The position numbers and the translations under genes were made by a program. Positions 1 through 9,221 of a stretch of 64,000 nucleotides of DNA are shown here, in pieces. The stretch is from Flavobacteriaceae bacterium (GTDB lineage Bacteria > Bacteroidota > Bacteroidia > Flavobacteriales > Flavobacteriaceae). Every line of letters begins with the position of its first letter. Positions within the stretch are counted from its first letter, which is position 1. A model generated the notes under the pieces. That model was given only the letters and a program-made list of their open reading frames with translations. It made no database searches and was not told where the DNA came from. The stretch spans positions 124,001 to 188,000 of the forward strand of contig CANKLE010000004.1 of NCBI GenBank assembly GCA_947483075.1. The letters run 5' to 3'.

Positions 1-630
1 CCTTCAAACATAACCCGAAAAATAATTGAAGACATCATGGAGTTTGGGAATGTACAACGGGGAATTCTAGGTGTAGAAGGCGGAGAACTCAACGGCAATG
101 CTTCTAAAGATTTGGGCATCAGCGAGACCGAAGGATTTTACATCAAAAAAGTAAATAAAAATTCGGGAGCAGAAAAAGCCGGATTGACCAAAGGCGACAT
201 CATCAAAAAAATTGATAACCAAACCGTATCAACCTATGCCGAACTTTCGGGCTACATCAACACCAAACGACCCAATGATAAAGTTGTCGTTACTTTTGTT
301 CGAGACGGAAAAACAATAACTGCCAGCGTAGTTTTAACCAAAAACGAGCTGTTTAATACCGAATTTAAGGGCATTGAAATGGAAAACATAGATGCTTCAG
401 ACAAGAAAAAGTTCCGCATTGATTCGGGTGTAAAAATCAAAGAAATCACCAATGAAAATTTGAAACCCTACTACGAAGAATTAAAAGGAAACATTATTAT
501 CAGCATTGACAACGTGCCGGTAAATGACGTAGAATCGGCTTCTAGAATTTTGAACAAGAAAGACGAAAACCAAAGCATCAGCATCGAAATGCTCAACAAA
601 ATTGGGCAACGCATTCGCATTATTATTTAA
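1..630 (+). CDS. HtrA/Do-type serine protease, C-terminal part (partial)
   Basis: The reading frame is open from the first base of the window, reading PSNITRKIIEDI before the ATG used in the ORF track, so the true start and the trypsin-like protease domain lie upstream. What remains is two PDZ domains. The first contains GFYIKKVNKNSGAEKAGL and GDIIKKIDNQTV, the typical carboxylate-binding and ligand-groove segments. The second is shorter and diverged and ends in IRIII. The AIPSNI-like junction between protease and PDZ1 is typical of DegP/DegQ, periplasmic protease-chaperones that degrade misfolded envelope proteins. The catalytic triad is not in the window, so activity cannot be judged. A strong terminator follows. 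Confidence 0.88.
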   Translation, partial: PSNITRKIIEDIMEFGNVQRGILGVEGGELNGNASKDLGISETEGFYIKKVNKNSGAEKAGLTKGDIIKKIDNQTVSTYAELSGYINTKRPNDKVVVTFVRDGKTITASVVLTKNELFNTEFKGIEMENIDASDKKKFRIDSGVKIKEITNENLKPYYEELKGNIIISIDNVPVNDVESASRILNKKDENQSISIEMLNKIGQRIRIII

Positions 631-651
631 GGTTATTTTTTATTGTTTCGG

Positions 652-684
652 AAAAGCCTGTTGCCTGTCAACAGGCTTTTTTTT
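652..684 (+). terminator. Rho-independent terminator after the HtrA-type gene
   Basis: AAAAGCCTGTTG and CAACAGGCTTTT form a 12-bp perfect stem with a 5-nt loop, followed by a run of T. It lies 22 bases after the stop codon and separates this gene from gap. Confidence 0.9.
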
Positions 685-743
685 GTAGAAAAGTAAGCCT
701 AAAAAAAAACACCAAAATCCTTTACGAAATCGATTGAAATGGG

Positions 744-751
744 TACTTTTG
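744..751 (+). promoter_or_regulatory. Candidate -7 promoter element of gap
   Basis: TACTTTTG matches the Bacteroidota -7 consensus TAnnTTTG and lies 41 bases before the gap ATG. I see no TTG at the expected 19-20-base distance upstream, so only half of the promoter is supported. Confidence 0.45.
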
Positions 752-792
752 CCGCATTCTAACACAAAACAAACCAACAATTTTTATCCTTT

Positions 793-2241
793 ATGAGTAC
801 ACTTAGTGCCTACGAAAAAGAAATTGCCTTTCAGTCTAGTCGACGACGAGCTGGCGTAGAATTAATTAAAATCATCAGCGATTTGTGGTACGACAAATCG
901 ATCGAAATGGTGTTGTTTCGCAATCAATTACTCAACCTCAACGTGAGTGAAATTTTGAACTTACATGATTATGCGGGGGAATTTGTGGGAAAACCCATTT
1001 CAATTTTTGATTCGGTCGAAATTGGCAATGCCATTTATTCTATGAATTTACCGCCAGCCAAATTGGATATTGGAAAATTAACCTATGAATTTCACAAAGG
1101 AGATAACAAGCACAATAACGCAACCGCCTTTGTGTTGAACAAATTAAAAAAGGCACAGGATTTTAAAAATAACGAACCCAAAGATGTGGTCTTGTATGGG
1201 TTTGGGCGTATTGGCCGATTGTTGGCCCGTGAATTGCTTTCTAAAACAGGCAAAGGCACACAATTGCGACTTCGGGCTATTGTGACCCGAGATAAAAACG
1301 ATGCGGTTACCCTAGAAAAAAGAGCTTCTTTGTTGCGTTATGATTCGATTCATGGAGATTTTCAAGGATCTGTTGTGGCAGATGCAGAAAACAACACCTT
1401 ATTGATTAATGGCACAACGGTACATATGATTGCCGCAGCGGCTCCCGAAGAAATTGATTATACCATTTATGGTTTTGACAATGCGTTAGTCATTGATAAT
1501 ACAGGAGCATTTACAAATGACGAAGCACTTTCGCGTCATCTTAAATCGAAAGGAGTTTCTAAAGTATTGCTTACGGCTCCGGGTAAAGGCATGCCCAACA
1601 TTGTACACGGCGTAAACCACTTGGACTACAATCCAGATGAGCTCGATTTATTCTCGGCTGCATCCTGTACGACCAATGCGATTACCCCTATTTTGAAAGC
1701 AATCGAAGATACATTAGTGGTGGTAAAAGGTCATTTAGAAACGATACACGCCTACACCAATGACCAAAATTTGGTCGACAACATGCACAAAAAATACCGA
1801 CGCGGAAGAGCAGCGGGATTAAACATGGTAATCACCGAAACGGGCGCTGGTGCTGCGGTGGCCAAAGCTTTGCCTTCCTTGGCCGGAAAACTCACTTCGA
1901 ATGCCATACGCGTGCCGGTTCCAAACGGCTCTTTGGTGGTGCTAAATTTGGAAGTTTCACGAGCTACTTCTGTAAAAGAGATCAATTCGATCATGAAAAA
2001 ATATGCGCTCGAAGGCGATTTGGTGGAGCAAATAAAATACTCCCTCAACAACGAATTGGTTTCTTCTGATATTATTGGCACCTCGGCCCCGTCAATTTAT
2101 GACAGCAACGCCACCATTGTTTCTGCCGATGGTAAAAATATCGTGTTGTACATCTGGTACGACAACGAATACGGCTACAGCCACCAAGTAATTCGACTGG
2201 CCAAATACTTAGCCAAAGTGCAACGGTACACTTATTATTAA
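793..2241 (+). CDS. gap: Glyceraldehyde-3-phosphate dehydrogenase, long form
   Basis: This enzyme oxidises and phosphorylates glyceraldehyde-3-phosphate to 1,3-bisphosphoglycerate with NAD(P)+, in glycolysis or in reverse for gluconeogenesis. The Rossmann motif YGFGRIGRLLARE begins near residue 134 and the catalytic Cys292 sits in ASCTTNAITP. The C-terminal part carries WYDNEYGYSHQV, the family signature. At 482 aa it is about 150 residues longer than classical GapA. The extra length is an N-terminal helical region of about 130 residues before the Rossmann fold, with no recognisable motif. The gene is monocistronic: it has a TAnnTTTG element upstream and a hairpin terminator downstream. A long GAPDH of this kind is common in Flavobacteriia; the role of the extension is unknown to me. 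Confidence 0.93.
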   Translation: MSTLSAYEKEIAFQSSRRRAGVELIKIISDLWYDKSIEMVLFRNQLLNLNVSEILNLHDYAGEFVGKPISIFDSVEIGNAIYSMNLPPAKLDIGKLTYEFHKGDNKHNNATAFVLNKLKKAQDFKNNEPKDVVLYGFGRIGRLLARELLSKTGKGTQLRLRAIVTRDKNDAVTLEKRASLLRYDSIHGDFQGSVVADAENNTLLINGTTVHMIAAAAPEEIDYTIYGFDNALVIDNTGAFTNDEALSRHLKSKGVSKVLLTAPGKGMPNIVHGVNHLDYNPDELDLFSAASCTTNAITPILKAIEDTLVVVKGHLETIHAYTNDQNLVDNMHKKYRRGRAAGLNMVITETGAGAAVAKALPSLAGKLTSNAIRVPVPNGSLVVLNLEVSRATSVKEINSIMKKYALEGDLVEQIKYSLNNELVSSDIIGTSAPSIYDSNATIVSADGKNIVLYIWYDNEYGYSHQVIRLAKYLAKVQRYTYY

Positions 2242-2260
2242 TTCCTATTCACTGCCACTT

Positions 2261-2287
2261 AAATCCGTTCTAGTAACGGATTTTTTT
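2261..2287 (+). terminator. Terminator after gap
   Basis: AAATCCGTT and AACGGATTT pair across a 5-nt loop and are followed by T residues, 19 bases after the gap stop codon. Confidence 0.85.
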
Positions 2288-2321
2288 ATGTAATTTTAGA
2301 GGCAAATTAAAAATTTTATCA

Positions 2322-2906
2322 ATGAGAAAATGGCTGGTATTTGTTGCTTTTTTTAGTATTTCTGCTTTTTCTCAACCAAAATTTGGCGTCTTCGCCGGCA
2401 TGAATTACTCCTATTTGACCGATGGATTTGCAGGACAAATTGGCGGCGAAAACTCCAAAGGGATTCAACTGGGTGCTCTTTGTGAACTGGCACTGACGCC
2501 CAAAATTAGCTTTAGACCCAAATTAGTGTATTCGCAGCAAGGAGACCGAAGCAAAACAAGTAAACTTGAAGGGAGCTCTACTGAGCTTACCGATTTAGAT
2601 TACCAATTGGATTACCTGAACGTACCTCTTGATTTTAAATTCGGAAAAAAAATCTATTTGATTACCGGTCCACAACTCGGTTTTTTGATTCAACAAAAAT
2701 GCAGCGGTGTATATGTTGGAAAGGTTCCTTCTGGAGTAGAATTGGGACTCAATATTGGAACTGGATTTACCGTATACCACGTTTTTGTAGAATTTGGCAT
2801 TTTTCAAGGTCTAAGCACCTTGCTCAATTACCCCTATGAGCCTACCGGAGCCATTGTAGATGTGCGCAATGGCTTGGCTAAATTTACTATTGGTTACCAA
2901 CTCTAA
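2322..2906 (+). CDS. Small outer-membrane beta-barrel protein (PorT-like fold)
   Basis: The 194-aa product starts with a Sec signal peptide (MRKWLVFVAFFSISAFSQ) and continues as alternating hydrophobic and polar strands. Features include PKFGVFAGMNYSYL, FRPKLVYSQQGD, YLNVPLDFKFG and a final strand KFTIGYQL ending in a hydrophobic residue. This is the pattern of the 8-stranded OMP_b-brl_2 family, which is abundant in Bacteroidota. Members range from PorT of the type IX system to barrels of unknown role; nothing here identifies a specific one. The next gene starts 11 bases after its stop, so the two may be cotranscribed. Confidence 0.75.
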   Translation: MRKWLVFVAFFSISAFSQPKFGVFAGMNYSYLTDGFAGQIGGENSKGIQLGALCELALTPKISFRPKLVYSQQGDRSKTSKLEGSSTELTDLDYQLDYLNVPLDFKFGKKIYLITGPQLGFLIQQKCSGVYVGKVPSGVELGLNIGTGFTVYHVFVEFGIFQGLSTLLNYPYEPTGAIVDVRNGLAKFTIGYQL

Positions 2907-2916
2907 AAAAAAGACT

Positions 2917-4170
2917 ATGAAGTCAAACCAACTCCTTCGGTTTTGGAAAAAAATCGGGCCCGGTTTAATTACCGGATCTAGTGATGACGATCCGTCTGGG
3001 ATTGCTACTTATTCTCAAGCTGGAGCGGCCTTTGGTCTAACTACACTTTGGGCAACCTTGTTGTCATTTCCGTTGATGGCCGTGATGCAAGAAATGTGTG
3101 CCCGAATCGGATTGGTGACTTCGCAAGGATTAACAGGCACCTTAAAAAAATACTATTCCAAGCCCATATTATACCTGATGCTCCTGTTTAGCTTTCCGGC
3201 TATTGTGTTGAATATTGGTGCTGACATTGCCGGAATGGGTGCCGTAGGAAATTTACTCTTTCCTGCTATTGAGGCTTCTTATTTTAGTGTCATTTTCACG
3301 GTTTTATTAGTCGTTTCTATTGTATACCTGCCCTACAAAAAAATCACCGCCCTGCTCAAATACCTGTGTATCGTATTGCTCGTTTACTTTGTTGTACCCT
3401 TTTTATATACCCAAGATTGGCTGCAAATTTTTAAAGCCACTTTTGTTCCCACTTTGCACTTCAACAAAGAATTCATTGGGATTATTGTGGGAATTTTAGG
3501 CACCACCATATCCCCCTATTTATTTTTTTGGCAAGCCACGATGGAAGTCGAAGAAATGAAACACCAAAAAAAACACCTAATTGTAAATAAACAAATCATC
3601 AGCGACATGAAACAGGATGTCGATTTTGGCATGGGTTTTTCTGGTTTGGTAGCTTGGTTTATCATTCTCACCACCGGAACGGTATTGTTTAATTCGGGCA
3701 TACACCAAATAGACACCGTAGAACAAGCCGCCAAAGCCCTTCAGCCTATAGCTGGCGACTTTGCTTATTTGCTTTTTGCAATCGGAATTATTGGCACTGG
3801 GTTTATAGCCATTCCGGTGTTGAGCGGATCCTTGTCGTATATCTTTTGCGAAACCTTTGGTTGGAAAGAGGGCCTCGACAACAAATTTAGTGATGCGAAG
3901 CCGTTTTATATGATCATCATTGTTTCCCTCATTATTGGCTTGTCGCTCAATTACATAGGAATTTCTCCCATACAAGCGCTCATCTATTCTGCCATTTTGT
4001 ACGGACTGACTGCGCCGGTATTAATTGGCATTATCCTGCACATCTGTAACAACAAAACGGTCATGGGCCAATTTACCAATTCTAAATCAACCAATTTTTT
4101 TGGATTGATTACCTTGGTTGTGATGGCTTCTGCCTCGATTGCCTTACTGTATTTACAGTTTATCGGTTAA
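2917..4170 (+). CDS. NRAMP-family divalent metal transporter, divergent
   Basis: I place the start at the ATG giving MKSNQLLRFWKKIGPG. The track's earlier start would overlap the preceding gene and adds no family sequence. The product of about 417 aa has roughly 11 hydrophobic segments and the NRAMP entry GPGLITGSSDDDPSGIATYSQAGAAFG. NRAMP carriers are proton-coupled importers of Mn2+ or Fe2+ in the inner membrane. The canonical metal-binding motifs are altered: the TM1 DPGN motif is DPSG here, and the TM6 region reads FFWQATMEVEEM instead of a MPH-type motif. Substrate choice is therefore uncertain. The gene lies just after a barrel protein and ends in a bidirectional terminator. Confidence 0.85.
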   Translation: MKSNQLLRFWKKIGPGLITGSSDDDPSGIATYSQAGAAFGLTTLWATLLSFPLMAVMQEMCARIGLVTSQGLTGTLKKYYSKPILYLMLLFSFPAIVLNIGADIAGMGAVGNLLFPAIEASYFSVIFTVLLVVSIVYLPYKKITALLKYLCIVLLVYFVVPFLYTQDWLQIFKATFVPTLHFNKEFIGIIVGILGTTISPYLFFWQATMEVEEMKHQKKHLIVNKQIISDMKQDVDFGMGFSGLVAWFIILTTGTVLFNSGIHQIDTVEQAAKALQPIAGDFAYLLFAIGIIGTGFIAIPVLSGSLSYIFCETFGWKEGLDNKFSDAKPFYMIIIVSLIIGLSLNYIGISPIQALIYSAILYGLTAPVLIGIILHICNNKTVMGQFTNSKSTNFFGLITLVVMASASIALLYLQFIG

Positions 4171-4183
4171 AAAACTTCAAAAA

Positions 4184-4208
4184 AAATCCGGCGATATTCA
4201 CCGGATTT
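4184..4208. terminator. Bidirectional terminator between convergent genes
   Basis: AAATCCGG and CCGGATTT form an 8-bp stem with a 9-nt loop. A-rich sequence on the left and T-rich on the right allow function on both strands, between the NRAMP gene (plus) and the permease (minus). Confidence 0.8.
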
Positions 4209-4216
4209 TAATTTCT

Positions 4217-5623
4217 TTATTCTTTTGGTTTAGTGAGGTAATAGACGGGTACGCCTATCAGCATAATTAATACGCCCCACCCACAGGTGTCTGTTTTGGT
4301 AAACAATAAAGCAATAGAAATGGCACTGGCCAACAAAATGTATAACATAGGAACAAAAGGATATCCGAAGGCTTTATACGGACGCTCGGCATCGGGCATT
4401 TTTTTGCGTAAAATAAAAATTCCGTAGATGGTGAGGATGTAAAAAATCAATACAATAATCACCACAAAATCTAATAAATCGCCGTATTTTCCGGTAAGAC
4501 ACAAAACAGCAGCCCAAAAACATTGTGCCCATAAGGCCCAGGAAGGTACTTGTGAAGCGTTTAATTGTGCGGCTTGTTTAAAGAATAATTTGTCTTGTGC
4601 CATGGTGTAATAAACCCGGGCGCCTGCCATAATTAAGCCGTTGTTGCAGGCAAAGGTAGATACCATAATCATTAATGCAATCACATAGGTACCTAGATGA
4701 CCAAATATGGCTTGCGAAGCGACTACTGCAACTCGATCGGATGGAGCAGTAGCAATTCCGTCTAAGGGTATTACAGCCAAGTACATCAAATTGGCCAACA
4801 CATAAATTACACTCACAATCAACGTGCCTAAAAATAAACTCAAGCCCACGTTGCGTTTGGGGTTTTTCATTTCGCCTGCAATAAAGGTTACGCCTACCCA
4901 GGCATCACTCGAAAACAACGAACCCACCATAGCTGCAGCGACACCCGTAATTAAGGCGACACCACTTATAGGCAACCAGCTCGCGCTGTCTTTTACATAC
5001 GTTTGGGTTTCCCATGCATGAGCCCAATTGGCATTCCAAATCTCGGCGTTGCCCGCCCACAATAAGCCACAAATAATTAAACCGGCTAGGGATAAAATTT
5101 TGATCACGGTGAGTACGGTTTGCAGTACCTTACTGTTTTTTACTCCTTTACTGTTTAAATAGGTCAATAAAATAATAGTAAATATTGATACGAGTTGTGC
5201 GGCATTCAATTTGAATAACCCCAATGTAAATAAGACATTTTCATCGCTAAAGGGCGCGTATAAATAGGCTGCAAATTTAGAAAAGGCTACACCCACAGCG
5301 GCTATGGTTCCGGTTTGGATTACGGTAAAGAAACTCCAACCGTACAAAAAAGCAATGAGTTTGCCGTAGGCTTCTTTTAAATACACATACTGCCCACCGG
5401 CCTTAGGAAACAAAGCGCTCAATTCGCCATAACTCACGGCTGCCATCACGGTAATTAAACCCGAAAACACCCATACTGCTAGTAGCCAACCCGCAGAGCC
5501 TACTTGACGAACAATATCGGAACTGACGATAAAAATCCCTGAACCAATCATAGATCCGACCACCAACATGGTGCCGTCTAAGAGCCCTAATTCTTTTTTA
5601 AATTCTTCTTGTTTGTGTTCCAT
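4217..5623 (-). CDS. APC-family amino acid permease
   Basis: The 468-aa protein has about 12 hydrophobic segments and the APC TM1 motif GSMIGSGIFIV, where the GSG turn binds the substrate's carboxylate and amino groups in this superfamily. The TM2-3 segment SYGELSALFPKAGGQYVYLKEAYG is also typical of the L-type/GerKA-like amino-acid permease branch. It should be an inner-membrane amino acid symporter or exchanger; the substrate cannot be read from sequence. It appears to be a single-gene unit, convergent with the NRAMP gene. The start MEHKQEEFKKELGLL is well placed relative to TM1. Confidence 0.9.
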   Translation of the reverse strand: MEHKQEEFKKELGLLDGTMLVVGSMIGSGIFIVSSDIVRQVGSAGWLLAVWVFSGLITVMAAVSYGELSALFPKAGGQYVYLKEAYGKLIAFLYGWSFFTVIQTGTIAAVGVAFSKFAAYLYAPFSDENVLFTLGLFKLNAAQLVSIFTIILLTYLNSKGVKNSKVLQTVLTVIKILSLAGLIICGLLWAGNAEIWNANWAHAWETQTYVKDSASWLPISGVALITGVAAAMVGSLFSSDAWVGVTFIAGEMKNPKRNVGLSLFLGTLIVSVIYVLANLMYLAVIPLDGIATAPSDRVAVVASQAIFGHLGTYVIALMIMVSTFACNNGLIMAGARVYYTMAQDKLFFKQAAQLNASQVPSWALWAQCFWAAVLCLTGKYGDLLDFVVIIVLIFYILTIYGIFILRKKMPDAERPYKAFGYPFVPMLYILLASAISIALLFTKTDTCGWGVLIMLIGVPVYYLTKPKE

Positions 5624-5714
5624 TGATTCAATTTTTGGTTAGTTAATTTTGGTTTGATCGGTCAGGTCGATAGGTTAAAGATATAAAAAAGTCAATTGGT
5701 TTTACACGAACAAA

Positions 5715-5751
5715 AAGTCCATAAAAAAGCCCCTAACAACTTAGGGGCTTT
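5715..5751 (-). terminator. Terminator after aconitase
   Basis: AAAGCCCCTAA and TTAGGGGCTTT form an 11-bp perfect stem with a 4-nt loop. On the minus strand it is followed by TTTTTATGG. It lies 25 bases past the aconitase stop. Confidence 0.88.
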
Positions 5752-5776
5752 GGAATTTATACTATAAAGAGTTGAA

Positions 5777-8038
5777 TTAACTGGCTGCTGCAATTAAGTT
5801 TAACGCAGAACCCGCTACAAACCAACCAATTTGGCTGTCGTTATACGAATGATTGGCCAAGATCGTGTCTTTTGTACCGTCGGCGTGTGTAAAAACTAGA
5901 CTTAAAGGTTTTCCTGGTGCAAAATCAACTAAATCAATAAAATCAATGCTGTCGTTTTCTTGGATTTTATCGTAATCGGCTTCGTTTGCAAACGTCAAAG
6001 CCAACATGCCTTGTTTTTTCAAATTGGTTTCGTGAATACGCGCAAATGATTTAACCAAAACGGCTTTCACACCCAAGAAACGAGGCTCCATGGCTGCGTG
6101 TTCTCTAGAGGATCCTTCGCCATAATTGTGATCGCCCACTACAATAGAAGAAACTCCGGCCGCTTTGTAGGCCCGTTGTACGGCAGGCACCGTATCGTAA
6201 TTTCCAGTCAATTGATTTTTAACCGAATTGGCTTTGTCGTTGAATGCATTGACTGCACCTATGAGCATATTGTTGGATATGTTATCTAAATGTCCACGGA
6301 AACGCAACCAAGGTCCCGCCATTGAAATGTGGTCGGTAGTGCATTTGCCAAAGGCTTTGATGAGTAATTTGGCACCCAAAATATTTTTGCCATCCCAAGC
6401 ATCAAAAGGCGCTAGCAATTGCAAACGATCCGAGGTTTCAGAAACCGCAACTTGCACTCGACTGCCATCTTCGGCAGGTGCCTGGAATCCGGCATCTTCT
6501 ACTGCAAATCCTTTTGAAGGCAATTCATCTCCGGTTGGCGGAAGTAATTTTACGGCTTCGCCTTTATTATTCAACAAGGTATCGGTTAAGGGATTAAACG
6601 ACAAATCTCCAGAAATAGCCAAGGCAGCAACCATCTCGGGTGAGGTTACAAACGCATGCGTATTGGGGTTTCCATCGGCACGTTTAGAAAAATTTCTGTT
6701 GAACGAATGCACAATGGTATTTTTTTCGCCTTTATCGGCTCCATCGCGATCCCATTGCCCGATACACGGTCCGCAAGCATTGGTAAATACTTTGGTTCCC
6801 ATTTTTTCGAAGGTGGCAATGATGCCGTCGCGTTCGATGGTATAACGCACTTGTTCTGAACCCGGATTAATTCCAAACTCGGCTTTAGGTGTAATGCCGT
6901 GGGCAACCGCTTGTTCTACAATAGAGGCTGCACGCGCCATGTCTTCATAGGATGAATTGGTACAAGAACCAATCAATCCCCACTCAACTTTTAGAGGCCA
7001 ATCGTTTTTTGCCGCTTCTTCTTTCATTTTAGAAACTGGCGTACCGCGATCGGGTGTAAATGGTCCGTTGATATAAGGCTCTAATTCGGTTAAGTTAATT
7101 TCAATCACTTGGTCAAAATAGGTTTCTGGATTAGCATATACCTCTGGATCTCCCGTTAAATAAGGTGCTACCGCATCGGCTGCATCCACCACATCTTGAC
7201 GTCCGGTAGAAGCCAAGTAGCGTCGCATCGAATCATCATAGCCAAAAGTTGAAGTAGTCGCGCCAATTTCGGCTCCCATATTGCAAATGGTGCCTTTGCC
7301 CGTACACGACATGTTGATGGCGCCTTCGCCAAAATATTCTACTACGGCTCCAGTTCCTCCTTTTACGGTTAAAATATCAGCCACACGAAGAATCACATCT
7401 TTTGGTGCCGTCCAACCGTTTAATTTTCCGGTCAATTTTACACCAATCAATTTCGGGAATTTCAATTCCCAAGCCATACCCGACATGACATCTACCGCAT
7501 CAGCTCCACCTACTCCAATGGCCAACATACCCAATCCACCTGCATTTACGGTATGCGAATCGGTTCCAATCATCATTCCTCCTGGGAAAGCGTAATTTTC
7601 TAAAACTACTTGGTGAATAATACCCGCTCCTGGTTTCCAAAATCCGATGCCATATTTGTTTGATACCGAAGACAAAAAATCAAATACTTCTTTGGATTGT
7701 GAATTGGCTACAGCCAAATCGGTTTTGGCGCCAACTTTTGCTTGAATTAAGTGATCGCAATGTACAGTGGTGGGTACAGCAACTTTAGGTTTTCCGGCGT
7801 GCATAAATTGCAACAAGGCCATTTGCGCCGTAGCATCTTGACAGGCTACACGATCGGGAGCAAAATCTACATAATCGGCACCACGACTAAAGGATTGAGA
7901 AGGCATTCCTTCCCACAAATGGGTGTATAATATTTTTTCTGTAAGGGTTAAAGGTCTTCCGACTATACTGCGTGCTTGGTCTACACGAGCGGTCATATTT
8001 GCATAGACCTTTTTAATCATGTCAATATCAAAAGCCAT
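5777..8038 (-). CDS. acn: Aconitate hydratase (mitochondrial-type aconitase)
   Basis: This TCA-cycle enzyme interconverts citrate and isocitrate through a [4Fe-4S] cluster. Visible signatures are [38 protein letters not shown], the cluster-ligand segments [10 protein letters not shown] and [12 protein letters not shown], and the C-terminal swivel-domain motif [19 protein letters not shown], which holds an active-site Ser and Arg. At 753 aa it has the length and order of the mitochondrial-type (aconitase_mito) family rather than AcnA or AcnB of E. coli. It is monocistronic, with a -7-like element upstream and a terminator downstream. Several long antisense ORFs over it are shadows. Confidence 0.95.
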   Translation of the reverse strand: MAFDIDMIKKVYANMTARVDQARSIVGRPLTLTEKILYTHLWEGMPSQSFSRGADYVDFAPDRVACQDATAQMALLQFMHAGKPKVAVPTTVHCDHLIQAKVGAKTDLAVANSQSKEVFDFLSSVSNKYGIGFWKPGAGIIHQVVLENYAFPGGMMIGTDSHTVNAGGLGMLAIGVGGADAVDVMSGMAWELKFPKLIGVKLTGKLNGWTAPKDVILRVADILTVKGGTGAVVEYFGEGAINMSCTGKGTICNMGAEIGATTSTFGYDDSMRRYLASTGRQDVVDAADAVAPYLTGDPEVYANPETYFDQVIEINLTELEPYINGPFTPDRGTPVSKMKEEAAKNDWPLKVEWGLIGSCTNSSYEDMARAASIVEQAVAHGITPKAEFGINPGSEQVRYTIERDGIIATFEKMGTKVFTNACGPCIGQWDRDGADKGEKNTIVHSFNRNFSKRADGNPNTHAFVTSPEMVAALAISGDLSFNPLTDTLLNNKGEAVKLLPPTGDELPSKGFAVEDAGFQAPAEDGSRVQVAVSETSDRLQLLAPFDAWDGKNILGAKLLIKAFGKCTTDHISMAGPWLRFRGHLDNISNNMLIGAVNAFNDKANSVKNQLTGNYDTVPAVQRAYKAAGVSSIVVGDHNYGEGSSREHAAMEPRFLGVKAVLVKSFARIHETNLKKQGMLALTFANEADYDKIQENDSIDFIDLVDFAPGKPLSLVFTHADGTKDTILANHSYNDSQIGWFVAGSALNLIAAAS

Positions 8039-8064
8039 AATGAATTGGTTTTATTTGTTTGACG

Positions 8065-8072
8065 CAAATTTA
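8065..8072 (-). promoter_or_regulatory. Candidate -7 element of the aconitase gene
   Basis: On the minus strand TAAATTTG matches TAnnTTTG, 26 bases before the ATG. The -33 TTG is not present at the usual spacing. Confidence 0.4.
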
Positions 8073-8173
8073 GACAATTCCACCCATAAGATTGAAAGAT
8101 TTTTATAAAAAGTCGGGTTTCAAAAGATAATTATATCCAAATTGAACATATCAATACATTCTATTCATTAAAA

Positions 8174-8208
8174 TATTGATAATTAGCATTTTTAATGCGA
8201 AATCAATA
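8174..8208. repeat. Nested inverted repeat in the aconitase-moxR gap
   Basis: TATTGAT/ATCAATA enclose GCATT/AATGC in an AT-rich 210-base gap that otherwise shows nothing I can name. It could be a weak terminator for the MoxR unit or an operator; no T-run directly follows it on the minus strand. Confidence 0.35.
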
Positions 8209-8248
8209 ATTTAAATAGATAAAATTGACAATTTCGAAAAAACAGGGT

Positions 8249-9202
8249 TTAAAACAAAGACGTAATTAGGGTTTCAATCGCAATACCTTCGGCATCAGCT
8301 TTGTAATTTTTAACCACACGATGACGCAAAATTCCAATAGCCACCGCTTTTACATCTTCGATATCGGGTGAATATTTTCCGGCAAAGGCAGCATTAGCTT
8401 TGGCAGCCAAAATTAAGTTTTGAGAGGCACGCGGGCCGGCTCCCCAATCGATGTAGTTTTTCACATACTCGTTTGCCAACGGGTTATCGGGTCTGGTTTT
8501 GCTTACTAAAGTTACCGCATATTCAATTACATTATCGGCCACCGGAACACGGCGTATGAGGTGTTGGTAATCTATAATTTCCTGCGCTTCAAACAAAGGA
8601 TTAATCGTGGCTTTGTGATCGGAAGTGGTGCTTTTTACCACATCAACTTCCTCGGCAAATGAGGGGTAATCCAATTTGATGGAGAACATGAAACGATCCA
8701 ATTGCGCTTCGGGCAACGGATAGGTTCCTTCTTGTTCGATGGGGTTTTGCGTGGCCAATACAAAATAAGGCAAATCCAATTTGTAGTTATGTCCAGCAAT
8801 GGTTACTGCCCGTTCTTGCATGGCTTCTAATAATGCGGCTTGGGTTTTGGGTGGTGTACGGTTGATCTCATCGGCCAAAATAATGTTGGAAAAAATAGGC
8901 CCTTTGATGAATTTAAATTGGCGATTCTCGTCCAAGATTTCACTTCCTAAAATATCTGATGGCATTAAATCGGGCGTAAACTGTATGCGTTTAAACTGCA
9001 GTCCCAAAGCCTGTGCAATGGTGTTTACCATCAAGGTTTTGGCCAAGCCCGGCACACCCACCAACAAAGCATGTCCGCCAGAAAAAACACTCAATAAAAT
9101 TTGATCCACCACTTCGTCTTGCCCTATAATAACTTTGGCAATTTCGGCTTTAAGGGTAAGTCGTTTTTCTACTAACTTTTGAATAGCGGCTACGTCAGAC
9201 AT
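8249..9202 (-). CDS. MoxR-family AAA+ ATPase
   Basis: The 317-aa ATPase shows Walker A GVPGLAKTLM, Walker B ILADEINR followed by TPPKTQAALLEAMQE, the sensor-1 region VLATQNPIEQEGTYPLPEAQLDRFMF and the C-terminal lid GPRASQNLILAAKA. MoxR ATPases are chaperone-like and usually work with vWA or DUF58 partners to mature or activate protein complexes. Here no vWA or DUF58 gene follows. Instead it starts 19 bases after a SurA-like isomerase gene and is the last gene of that unit. This suggests, by inference only, a link to envelope protein quality control. Confidence 0.93.
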   Translation of the reverse strand: MSDVAAIQKLVEKRLTLKAEIAKVIIGQDEVVDQILLSVFSGGHALLVGVPGLAKTLMVNTIAQALGLQFKRIQFTPDLMPSDILGSEILDENRQFKFIKGPIFSNIILADEINRTPPKTQAALLEAMQERAVTIAGHNYKLDLPYFVLATQNPIEQEGTYPLPEAQLDRFMFSIKLDYPSFAEEVDVVKSTTSDHKATINPLFEAQEIIDYQHLIRRVPVADNVIEYAVTLVSKTRPDNPLANEYVKNYIDWGAGPRASQNLILAAKANAAFAGKYSPDIEDVKAVAIGILRHRVVKNYKADAEGIAIETLITSLF

Positions 9203-9221
9203 AGAAGTGTATATTAATGTA

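Noticed and set aside
6228-6845. 205-aa ORF antisense to aconitase
   Set aside because: Shadow of conserved aconitase codons; low-complexity composition and no signals.
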